A model generated the notes under the pieces. That model was given only the letters and a program-made list of their open reading frames with translations. It did no database searches and was not told where the DNA came from. From Dulcicalothrix desertica PCC 7102 (GTDB taxonomy: Bacteria > Cyanobacteriota > Cyanobacteriia > Cyanobacteriales > Nostocaceae), in NCBI RefSeq assembly GCF_003991905.1, contig NZ_RSCL01000001.1:806654-870653 (forward strand): a stretch of DNA of 64,000 bases. The letters run 5' to 3'. A program made the position numbers and the translations under genes. Of the stretch, positions 41,911-49,877 are shown piece after piece. How positions within the stretch are numbered: the stretch's first letter is position 1; each line of letters begins with the position of its first letter.

Positions 41911-44900
41911 ATGAAATCTCAAGCAAACAGTAAGCCAAAAATTTTAGTCGTCGATGACGAACCCGACAATCTTGACTTGCTTTATCGCACCTTCTATCGC
42001 GAATACAAGGTGATAAAAGCAAATTCAGGACCTGACGCGCTCGAATTGTTGGCTATTGAAGGAGATGTATCAGTTATCATCTCTGACCAACGAATGCCAA
42101 TGATGAGCGGGACAGAATTTTTAAGTCTGACAGCTACACAATATCCCGATATTATTCGGATTATTTTAACTGGCTATACCGATGTCGAAGACTTGGTAGA
42201 GGCTATTAATGCTGGTAAAGTATTTAAATATGTTACGAAACCGTGGGAAGCCGAAGAGTTAAAGGCAGTGGTACGTCAAGCTTTGGACACTCACAATGTT
42301 CTCAAAGCTCGCACGCGCGAATTAACGCGAACGCTGCGTCAAGAGTCTCTACTTAATACGGTTACAAATACAATTCGCAGTGCCCTAGATTATCGGCAAA
42401 TTTTACAAACAATTGTCGATACTGTTGGTCATATGCTTGAAGTTGATGTTTGTTTATTGCGTCCAAATTTAAATGGACAGCTAGCTGACGAAAGCTTTAT
42501 CTACCAAAAGGCGCCTTTCAAACCTGACCATCCCAACGAGGATAAATATATATCTTTGTTACGCGAGACTGTTTGGGAAACGCGCGAGGTGCAAGTCATT
42601 AATGACGTAAACAGCGATGAGCGTATCCAAAGTCAAACAACTCCTTCAAGCCGTGCCGAGGCATTTACTGTCTCAAATATTAATTCTAGCTTAGTGGTAC
42701 CACTAATTCTCCGACAAGAATTAATGGCTGTTTTAGCCCTACATCAATGCGGCGAAAGTCGTATGTGGAGCGAAGATGAAGTCAAATTAGTAGTAATGGT
42801 GGCAGACCAAGCCGCTTTAGCACTATCACAAGCTTATGCCTACGAACAAGTACGAGCATTAGCTAAACGCGAAGCACTAATTAATACAATTACTAGTGCG
42901 ATTCGTTCTAGCCTTAACCAACAAGATATTTTTGCTGCTATTACTCAACAACTCGGACAAGCTTTACAAGTCAATGGCTGCGTATTGTCGCTGTGGACTG
43001 AGGAAGACGAGTATGTTCAGTGTGTAGGTTTATACGAAAGCAACGAAGTAAATTCAGATGACACTATACAAAACGATGTATCATTATATGAACTACCTCA
43101 GTCTTCGGTGCCAATAAAAGAAAACCCGATATTACAACACATGTTACGAACACTCGAACCAGTTGTAGTAACAGATATGAATAATTGTCCACCTGAATTA
43201 AGCGGGTTTGAATTGCCGTTGCGGGGTCGTTCGCGTTCGCTGATAGTTGTACCATTGCTGGCAGATGGAAAAAGTATCGGCAGTATAACGCTACGAGAAG
43301 ACAACAGAGCGCGCAAATGGCTGCCGAGCGAAATTGAACTGGCATCTAGTGTAGCAGCACAAGCTGCAATTGCGGTACAACAGTCACGTTTATATCAAAA
43401 GACGCGCGAACAAGCCGAACGGTTATTAGAATTAGATAGACAAAAAACAGAATTTTTCCAAAATATCTCACACGAGTTTCGGACACCTATTACATTGATT
43501 CAAGGACCCCTCGAATCATCTGTTGCTGCTAAAGAAGGATTATCCTACGCTCAAAGTACTATTGCTCTACGTAATTCGCGTCGCTTATTACGATTAGTTA
43601 ACCAACTACTCGATTTACAGCGTCTTGATGCAGGTAGGATGCAACCGACTTTTCGCAGATGCGACTTGGTAGAATTTACTAGTCAAATCGTCGAGTCTTT
43701 CCGTACTTACTGCGAGAAAAAGGGATTACAGCTAATTAGCAACTTAGTTCAATGTCCAACAGTGTATTTAGATATGGAGAAATTCGACAAGGTGCTTTAT
43801 AACCTGCTGTCGAATGCTATGAAGTTTACACCACATGGTGGTATTATCTCAGTCTCACTTGTTTCTAATAAACAAAATTGCATTTTACAAGTTAGGGATA
43901 CTGGTATCGGAATTGTCACAGAACAACTTCCACACTTATTTGAACGCTTCCGTCAAGCTGAAGGTTCAGAAAATCGTTCCTATGAAGGTAGCGGTTTAGG
44001 TTTGGCTTTGGTTAAAGAATTAGTGGAACTTCACGGTGGTGAGGTGACAGTTAACTCTGTTTATGGAGAGGGTACAACTTTTACTATTTCTTTACTCGCT
44101 GGAACCGAGCATTTACCTGCTGACTGTATTGTTGATGTACCTGCCGAGTTAAACATTAACCGTGCTTCGGTCGAACTTGCAGACTTAGAACTTATCGAGG
44201 TTGACGAAACTCCAACTGGCGCCTATGATTTTTCTGAAGCTACTGAAATTCCTTCAACGGGACATACAATTCTTGTAGTTGACGATAATCCTGATTTACG
44301 TGGTTATGTTTCAGGCATTCTTCGCTCAAATGGGTATACAGTACATACCGCACGGAATGGTCAAGAAGGTTTTAAAAATGCTCAAAAAATTCAACCTAGC
44401 CTAATTGTCACCGATTTAATGATGCCTTTGGTGACAGGGTTAGAAATGATAGGTATGATTCGTAGTGATTCAAAGTTAAAAGGAACACCAGTAATACTTT
44501 TAACAGCGAAAATCGACGAAGAAACTCGTATTGCGGGTACTGAATTAGGCGCCGATGCTTATTTAGCAAAACCTTTTAATGACCGTGAGTTACTTGCAGA
44601 AGTGCGAAATCTCGTAGCATTGAAAGAAAACGAGCGTCGGGTTTTAGAGCTAAATACGTATTTAACAGAATCTGTATTGCAAAGATTTTTACCACCAGCA
44701 TTGGTGCAAAAAGCCGCAGCAGGTGATTTAGTTCTAGATTTACGTCCTGAACCAAGATTAATTACGGTGCTGTTTAGCGACATAGTAGGATTTACGCAGT
44801 TATCTAATACACTCAGGTCACGCAAAGTTGCCGAATTGCTCAACGAGTATCTCGAAGCAATGACGCGAGCCGTGTTTGATAATGGGGGTACCGTTGATAA

Positions 44901-45342
44901 ATTCATGGGAGATGCAATTTTAGCCTTATTTGGGGCGCCTGAAGAATTGACCCCCAACGAACAAGTACGACGGTCGATAAACACAGCAAGAGCAATGTTA
45001 CGTTCTCTTGACAAATTGAACGAACGTTGGCGCCAGCAAGGAATATTTGATACTGATGGGCGAAGCGAAGTTCAATTTAGGTGTGGTATCCATCAAGGAA
45101 CTGCTGTAGTCGGAATGTTTGGAAGTTCCGAACGTGCAGACTATACAGCAATTGGGCCTTCGGTTAATATTGCCGCGCGGTTACAACAAGCCGCAAAGCC
45201 AGGTACAATACTCGCTTCGGCAGCAGTAGCAGATTATTTACAGGACGAAGAAATAATTAAAGGTAGTTCATTAGAGTTAAAAGGAGTTGATGAGACAGTT
45301 TTAACTTTTGTTGTGACACCAGAAGTCGTAGCAAATCGCTAG
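41911..45342 (+). CDS. cyaC: CyaC-type hybrid histidine kinase/adenylate cyclase
   Basis: The 1143-residue protein has the CyaC order: receiver 1 (about 9-125, D59), two GAF domains (about 150-310 and 330-495), a kinase core with H521 (NISHEFRTP) and an ATPase domain with GSGLGLALVKEL, receiver 2 (about 790-905, D835), and a class III cyclase domain (about 945-1130). The cyclase has metal ligands D957 and D1001 and the substrate pair K997 and T1079. The Lys/Thr pair is that of class IIIb, bicarbonate-responsive cyclases such as Spirulina CyaC. In Anabaena, CyaC receives light-dependent signals from a phytochrome-like kinase. It makes cAMP. The length is close to known CyaC proteins. Confidence 0.94.
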   Translation: MKSQANSKPKILVVDDEPDNLDLLYRTFYREYKVIKANSGPDALELLAIEGDVSVIISDQRMPMMSGTEFLSLTATQYPDIIRIILTGYTDVEDLVEAINAGKVFKYVTKPWEAEELKAVVRQALDTHNVLKARTRELTRTLRQESLLNTVTNTIRSALDYRQILQTIVDTVGHMLEVDVCLLRPNLNGQLADESFIYQKAPFKPDHPNEDKYISLLRETVWETREVQVINDVNSDERIQSQTTPSSRAEAFTVSNINSSLVVPLILRQELMAVLALHQCGESRMWSEDEVKLVVMVADQAALALSQAYAYEQVRALAKREALINTITSAIRSSLNQQDIFAAITQQLGQALQVNGCVLSLWTEEDEYVQCVGLYESNEVNSDDTIQNDVSLYELPQSSVPIKENPILQHMLRTLEPVVVTDMNNCPPELSGFELPLRGRSRSLIVVPLLADGKSIGSITLREDNRARKWLPSEIELASSVAAQAAIAVQQSRLYQKTREQAERLLELDRQKTEFFQNISHEFRTPITLIQGPLESSVAAKEGLSYAQSTIALRNSRRLLRLVNQLLDLQRLDAGRMQPTFRRCDLVEFTSQIVESFRTYCEKKGLQLISNLVQCPTVYLDMEKFDKVLYNLLSNAMKFTPHGGIISVSLVSNKQNCILQVRDTGIGIVTEQLPHLFERFRQAEGSENRSYEGSGLGLALVKELVELHGGEVTVNSVYGEGTTFTISLLAGTEHLPADCIVDVPAELNINRASVELADLELIEVDETPTGAYDFSEATEIPSTGHTILVVDDNPDLRGYVSGILRSNGYTVHTARNGQEGFKNAQKIQPSLIVTDLMMPLVTGLEMIGMIRSDSKLKGTPVILLTAKIDEETRIAGTELGADAYLAKPFNDRELLAEVRNLVALKENERRVLELNTYLTESVLQRFLPPALVQKAAAGDLVLDLRPEPRLITVLFSDIVGFTQLSNTLRSRKVAELLNEYLEAMTRAVFDNGGTVDKFMGDAILALFGAPEELTPNEQVRRSINTARAMLRSLDKLNERWRQQGIFDTDGRSEVQFRCGIHQGTAVVGMFGSSERADYTAIGPSVNIAARLQQAAKPGTILASAAVADYLQDEEIIKGSSLELKGVDETVLTFVVTPEVVANR

Positions 45343-45391
45343 AATGGCAAATGGTTATTATCAATATTAGTTAAAACCTTTATTTTATATA

Positions 45392-46978
45392 ATGCCAGAA
45401 TCGGTAGCCGATAAAACCCCAATGCCAATCACAATTCGTAGGCGCCACATTGACCCACCAGGTTTGTGGATAGTCATTGTGATTGGTTCTGTCGTGTTAC
45501 ACTCACTAGTACTTTGGTTAATGTTTACATCCAAATTAAATATAGTGGGTCGTAGGTCAAATGCAGCGACACCAATTAAGATAGTAGAGGTTGTGCCCAC
45601 AATTAAAGCTAAAGCGAAACCTAGAGTAATCGCGCAAAAACCGAAAGTACAACCCAAACTACAATCAAAACCGATTCAAGTTAAACCTGAAATTAAAACT
45701 CAACCAGTTCCTGCTCAACCACTTCAAAACCGAACATCTCAACCTGGTACAATTGCATTTACCGACAGAATACCCGTCAAAAAGCCTGCCAACAAATCAC
45801 CATTAGCTCAAAAACAGCGTTCTCTACCACCCATCAAACCAAAATTAGAGCCAAAAGTCGCAATAATACCTAAAAAACCTGTCAATACAGAGCCTAAAAA
45901 ACCAAATATTGCAGAACAAAGGCGCCTGCAAAGACTTGCAGAACAACAACGTTTACAAAGACTTGCAGAACAACAGCGTCAACAAGAACTTGCACAACAA
46001 AGGCGCCTACAACAGCTTGCACAACAACAGCGTCAACAAGAATTAACAGAACAACGACGCTTTGATCAACTTGTCCAACAACAACGTACTCAAGAACTAG
46101 CAGAACAACGGCGCCTACAAAAACTTGCCCAACAACAACGTACTCAAGAACTAGCAGAACAACGGCGCTTTGATCAACTTGTCCAACAACAACGTACTCA
46201 AGAACTAGCAGAACAAAGGCGCTTTGATCAACTTGTCCAACAACAACGTACTCAAGAACTAGCAGAACAAAGGCGCCTACAAAAACTTGCCCAACAACAA
46301 CGTCAACAACAAATTGACGCACAACGGCGAACAGAAGATGTTGTAAGAAATCAGGCAAAACTACCTGTAAATACTGCACCTGTAGAAATATCAGGAAATC
46401 CAGATACACCATTTTCTAGACCTACACCAATAGCAACACCTACCGAAGCACCAGCACCCAGACCTACGGTAAAACCCACACCCACACAAAAACCGACACC
46501 TACATCAACACCAGCGACTACAACAGCAGATAGTACTTCTGTTCAAGGAGGATTTATACTGGCAAACTTGTTGCCTGTAGATGAAGAAGCACAAAAGGGA
46601 CTTAACGCAGGAACTACAAGACTTGTAGTAAACCCTAAACTTCAAGAAACAACAAATACTCCGAAAAAATTACCCGTACTTAACGAACAAGACAAAAAAC
46701 TGGTAACACAACCGATAAAATGTGGTGTTCTGTTATCTATCGATGCCAGTGGTAATATTTTTAGTCCTAGAGAAGGTTTTCCAGGTATTAAAGCGTCGAG
46801 CGATGTACCTGGAACCGGAGACTTGTGTCAAAGATATGTAGACGAATACTTCAAGCTGAATAAGGAAAATATCAGAATTTCACCAGGTAGAGATATTGAT
46901 GGGATTCCCTCAGCCGGTCAATTGTTTAGACATATTACAATACAGCCTGCGGCGCCTGAAAATAAAAATCCTAGTTAA
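45392..46978 (+). CDS. TonB-like membrane protein with Gln/Arg tandem repeats
   Basis: This 528-residue protein has one membrane helix (about 22-44), a Lys/Pro-rich stretch (about 55-170), a coiled Gln/Arg/Leu repeat region (about 173-310), a Thr/Pro-rich spacer (about 340-375), and a compact C-terminal domain with GVLLSIDASGNIFSPREGFP and DLCQRYVDEYFKLNKENIRI. The layout is that of an energy transducer or periplasm-spanning TonB-like protein, though no clear TonB C-terminal motif is seen. The repeat unit (FDQLVQQQRTQELAEQRR) is 54 bases long and nearly identical between copies. It follows cyaC by 49 bases. Confidence 0.7.
   Translation: MPESVADKTPMPITIRRRHIDPPGLWIVIVIGSVVLHSLVLWLMFTSKLNIVGRRSNAATPIKIVEVVPTIKAKAKPRVIAQKPKVQPKLQSKPIQVKPEIKTQPVPAQPLQNRTSQPGTIAFTDRIPVKKPANKSPLAQKQRSLPPIKPKLEPKVAIIPKKPVNTEPKKPNIAEQRRLQRLAEQQRLQRLAEQQRQQELAQQRRLQQLAQQQRQQELTEQRRFDQLVQQQRTQELAEQRRLQKLAQQQRTQELAEQRRFDQLVQQQRTQELAEQRRFDQLVQQQRTQELAEQRRLQKLAQQQRQQQIDAQRRTEDVVRNQAKLPVNTAPVEISGNPDTPFSRPTPIATPTEAPAPRPTVKPTPTQKPTPTSTPATTTADSTSVQGGFILANLLPVDEEAQKGLNAGTTRLVVNPKLQETTNTPKKLPVLNEQDKKLVTQPIKCGVLLSIDASGNIFSPREGFPGIKASSDVPGTGDLCQRYVDEYFKLNKENIRISPGRDIDGIPSAGQLFRHITIQPAAPENKNPS
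45910..46320 (+). repeat. 54-base coding tandem repeats
   Basis: Near-identical 54-base units, each with CAACTTGTCCAACAACAACG and ACTCAAGAACTAGCAGAACA, are repeated in frame, flanked by shorter degenerate copies. The near-perfect DNA identity of the central copies points to recent expansion, so copy number probably varies between strains. Confidence 0.85.
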
Positions 46979-47039
46979 ATACTTGCTTTTCAATCCAAGC
47001 CATGTTATATTTTGAAAGTTGAATAAAATTCACAAACCT

Positions 47040-47110
47040 GCGGGTGTAGTTTAGTGGTAAAACCTTAGCCTTCCAAGCTAATGATAGGGGTTCGATTCCC
47101 CTCACCCGCT
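47040..47110 (+). tRNA. tRNA-Gly (anticodon TCC)
   Basis: The 71-base cloverleaf is complete. The acceptor stem GCGGGTG pairs with CACCCGC, with discriminator T at 47110. The D-arm region is TAGTTTAGTGGTAAAAC. The anticodon stem TTAGC/GCTAA encloses loop CTTCCAA, giving anticodon TCC for glycine. The T-arm AGGGG/CCCCT encloses TTCGATT. The CCA end is not encoded. Confidence 0.96.
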
Positions 47111-47424
47111 TATATGACGCTAAATAAAGCGCAAACAAATAAAATGCCGACCGATGTCATGCTGAGGCACGAAGCATCTTAAATATTTTGTAAGTTTGAT
47201 AGTATGATAAACAACCTACATATAATTATTTTTACCTTAGTAGGCGCAGAGGGCACAGAGAAGAGAGGAAGAGAGATTTAAGAGCAGTGTGCCTACGATT
47301 GAGAATTAATATATGAGGCACGAGTTCGTAGAGTTGAATCTCTATAGTAAACTGACAGAAAGCTTAAAGTTCGTTAGTATTAAAGAATAAAGTTCACTCT
47401 AATTAATAATGAAAATTTTTGAAC
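47111..47424. other. Intergenic region after tRNA-Gly
   Basis: No gene is seen. It contains the dispersed repeat at 47156-47182 and a degenerate purine-rich GGCGCAGAGGGCACAGAGAA element near 47243, similar in type to those near 17840 and 59870. Confidence 0.55.
47156..47182. repeat. Dispersed GTCATGCTGAGG(A/C)ACGAAGC repeat (copy 2)
   Basis: This copy differs by one base from 17554-17580. It lies 46 bases downstream of the tRNA-Gly gene. Confidence 0.75.
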
Positions 47425-47742
47425 ATGAAACATTCATCGCTTAGTGTACCAAATGTAACAATAAATGTTTCAATTGAGTCAAGTTTGAATGGTGAGCCTA
47501 ATGTTGATCTGAGTGAGGACACAATGTTACTGCTCAAATGCTTAACTTTGCTCAATACACTTTCTACAACTGCTCCAGAAGGTTTGAAAGAAGCATCTGA
47601 GGCGCTAGAAAGTATGGTAGAATTTTATAAAGAACGTGTAGATAATGTTCAGCAAAGCAGCTTACCCCAAAGTCTAGGAGTAATTAAAGGAAATATACTG
47701 CGAACTGTTGTTAGACCGCCTCTAGTTATAGATTTTGAATAG
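47425..47742 (+). CDS. Small protein of a two-gene unit, function unknown
   Basis: From the ATG at 47425 the product has 105 residues; a TTG at 47419 is less likely. A central helix pair (EDTMLLLKCLTLLNTLSTTA and GLKEASEALESMVEFYKERV) dominates, with strand-like ends (SVPNVTINVSIE and RTVVRPPLVIDFE). No family is recognised. The next gene starts nine bases after its stop, so the pair is probably co-translated and the products may interact. Confidence 0.6.
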   Translation: MKHSSLSVPNVTINVSIESSLNGEPNVDLSEDTMLLLKCLTLLNTLSTTAPEGLKEASEALESMVEFYKERVDNVQQSSLPQSLGVIKGNILRTVVRPPLVIDFE

Positions 47743-47751
47743 CTTTATACT

Positions 47752-48345
47752 ATGCCGCAAAATTTAATTTATAGAGCCTCTGGTGAAAAAGAGGCTCTTA
47801 GACAAGGTGAAATTTTAACTGGAGTGGTGGAATTTAAGCCTATTGTAGTAAGACCGAATTCTACTCTTGAAGATATAAAATTTGAACAGATACTTCACCC
47901 CTATGCAGTCATTGTGAGTCAAGATTGTGATTTAGATTGGGATTACACTGCTAGACAAAATAAAGATAAGCCTCATAAATTGTTAAATTCTATATTATTT
48001 TGTGAACTGTACACGGCTCAAGATATTCGCACGAATAAAACACTTCAAATAAATTCCAGAGATTGGAGTTTAGTACAATCAAATCGTAATCAACAGTACC
48101 ATTTTTTTGAGAAAGTAGCTTCTGAATCTGAGTTATATCTGGAAGGTTTAGCAGAATTAACAGCTGATTTCAAACAAATTTTTGCGATTGATGCAGAATT
48201 CTTATACCACCAAATTAATAATAAGATTGCTCGCAGACGTACAATTGTTAAAAGTCCATATCTTGAGGATTTTTCATATCGTTTTCATAGCTATCATGGA
48301 CGAATTGCGCTTCCTGCACAGCACGAGAGCGAAAAGGGTTTATAG
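47752..48345 (+). CDS. Uncharacterised protein with SQDCDL motif
   Basis: This 197-residue protein shows RQGEILTGVVEFKP (about 17-30) and HPYAVIVSQDCDLDWDY (about 49-65), then mostly helical and charged sequence. The V-x-S-Q-x-C-D-(L/I) motif occurs in other short bacterial proteins of unknown role that I recall. It might be a metal or thiol site. The gene is tightly linked to the small helical protein before it. A toxin-antitoxin or accessory defence pair is possible but has no direct support. Confidence 0.55.
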   Translation: MPQNLIYRASGEKEALRQGEILTGVVEFKPIVVRPNSTLEDIKFEQILHPYAVIVSQDCDLDWDYTARQNKDKPHKLLNSILFCELYTAQDIRTNKTLQINSRDWSLVQSNRNQQYHFFEKVASESELYLEGLAELTADFKQIFAIDAEFLYHQINNKIARRRTIVKSPYLEDFSYRFHSYHGRIALPAQHESEKGL

Positions 48346-48396
48346 AACAGTGTTTTGACACCGTTTGTTGTCATGAAGTGCTATTTACGAAAGCAT

Positions 48397-49647
48397 TTAC
48401 ATCCATTTAGTGACTTCAGGCGCCGTTTGATTAAGTAGTTTACCTTGAGAAATAACATAGCGTGGTTTGCTCCGGCGCCTAACTGCATCATAATAGCTAT
48501 CGGTATCTAGTACAATTAGCGATGCAGGTTTGCCAACTTCTACACCATATATATCTTCGACGTGCAATGTTTTGGCGCCGTTTATTGTCACCATTTCATA
48601 ACAAGCATTAATTTCAGGTATTCCGGTCATTTGACATACGTGAACAGCCATATGGGCAACGTCGAGCATATTACCTGTACCTAAGCTATACCAGGGGTCT
48701 TGAATACAGTCGTGTCCAAAGCTGACATTTAAGCCGTTTTGCCAAAGTTCTTTAACGCGCGTAACACCCCGACGTTTAGGATATGTATCAGCACGTCCTT
48801 GTAAAGTAATGTTAATGAGTGGATTTGCAATAAAGTTGATTTGTGCGCGTTGCAAAAATCCCATTAATTTAAATGCGTAGGCATTATTATATGAGCCAAA
48901 AGCAGTTGTATGACTTGCTGTGACTCGCTTGGAGGTTCCTGTACTTGCTGCACATGCTGCTACTACTTCGAGAAAGCGTGACTGTTCGTCGTCTACTTCG
49001 TCACAATGAATATCTATTAAACGGTCGTATTGTTCTGCTAATTCAAAGATTCGCTCAACTGATTTTACACCCCAATCGCGAGTCAGTTCGTAATGTGGTA
49101 TTCCCCCTACTACATCGGCGCCCATTTGTAAAGCTTTTTCTAGTAGCGCTTCATTTTGAGGATGAGAATAAATACCATCTTGAGGAAAGGCTACAACTTG
49201 GACTGTTATCCAATTTTTAACAGTATCGCGCGCTTCGAGTAAACCTTGTAGTGCAATTAAAGAAGGTTCACTAACATCAGCGTGTGTCCTTACAAACAAA
49301 ATTCCATATTCAGCTTGTTGCTTTAGAGTCTCGATAGCACGTGCTTTAATATCTTGTAACGATAAATTTTGTTTACGCTCACTCCAAATTTGAATACCTT
49401 CAAATAGTGTACCGCTTTGGTTCCAGCGAGGTGTACCAGCAGTTAACGCCGAGTCTAAATGAATATGTGACTCAACAAAAGGTGGCGAAACCAACTTACC
49501 ATCTATATTAAGTTCCATCGACGCATCCCCATTAATAGCAGATGCAATCTCTACAATCTTTCCGTCTAGTATACCAATATCAACACTCGAACTATCCGGC
49601 GCCGTTACCAGTTTAGCTTGACGCAGCAGCAAATCATAACTAGTCAT
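48397..49647 (-). CDS. codA: CodA-like cytosine deaminase family amidohydrolase
   Basis: The 416-residue protein matches E. coli CodA along its length: SHIHLDSALTAGTPRWNQSG (metal His pair), VRTHADVSEPSL, AFPQDGI, IDIHCDEVDDEQSRF (His and catalytic Glu), RVTASHTTAFGSYNNAY and GRADTYPKRRGVTRVKEL. CodA converts cytosine to uracil for pyrimidine salvage. One substitution stands out: E. coli has GHDDVFDPWY, while this protein has GHDCIQDPWY. The metal-binding Asp stays, but the next residue (D314 in CodA, near the pyrimidine ring) is Cys. The substrate may therefore differ. The gene stands alone, without a CodB permease. Confidence 0.85.
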   Translation of the reverse strand: MTSYDLLLRQAKLVTAPDSSSVDIGILDGKIVEIASAINGDASMELNIDGKLVSPPFVESHIHLDSALTAGTPRWNQSGTLFEGIQIWSERKQNLSLQDIKARAIETLKQQAEYGILFVRTHADVSEPSLIALQGLLEARDTVKNWITVQVVAFPQDGIYSHPQNEALLEKALQMGADVVGGIPHYELTRDWGVKSVERIFELAEQYDRLIDIHCDEVDDEQSRFLEVVAACAASTGTSKRVTASHTTAFGSYNNAYAFKLMGFLQRAQINFIANPLINITLQGRADTYPKRRGVTRVKELWQNGLNVSFGHDCIQDPWYSLGTGNMLDVAHMAVHVCQMTGIPEINACYEMVTINGAKTLHVEDIYGVEVGKPASLIVLDTDSYYDAVRRRSKPRYVISQGKLLNQTAPEVTKWM

Positions 49648-49877
49648 TACTTATATCCCCCTCATAATAATACCATTTGGCAACAAAGTTACCACAGTGT
49701 GAATTATTACTGTAAATTTGGGAACAATTAACTAGGGGATGTAAATCTTATACCACTTCGTGCGTAAAGATGATTCAGAAACTCTTTATGCAAATCGCCA
49801 ACCGTTTTATTACTTAATAATTAATTTATGCGTTATATCTGACTACGTTATATTACTTAGTTAAATTGTTGCCACTC

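Noticed and set aside
45910-46320. CRISPR-like array
   Set aside because: The repeats are in frame, contiguous and coding, without unique spacers or cas genes.
45894-46412. 172-codon minus-strand frame rich in Val/Leu
   Set aside because: It is the antisense shadow of the Gln/Arg tandem repeats in the TonB-like gene.
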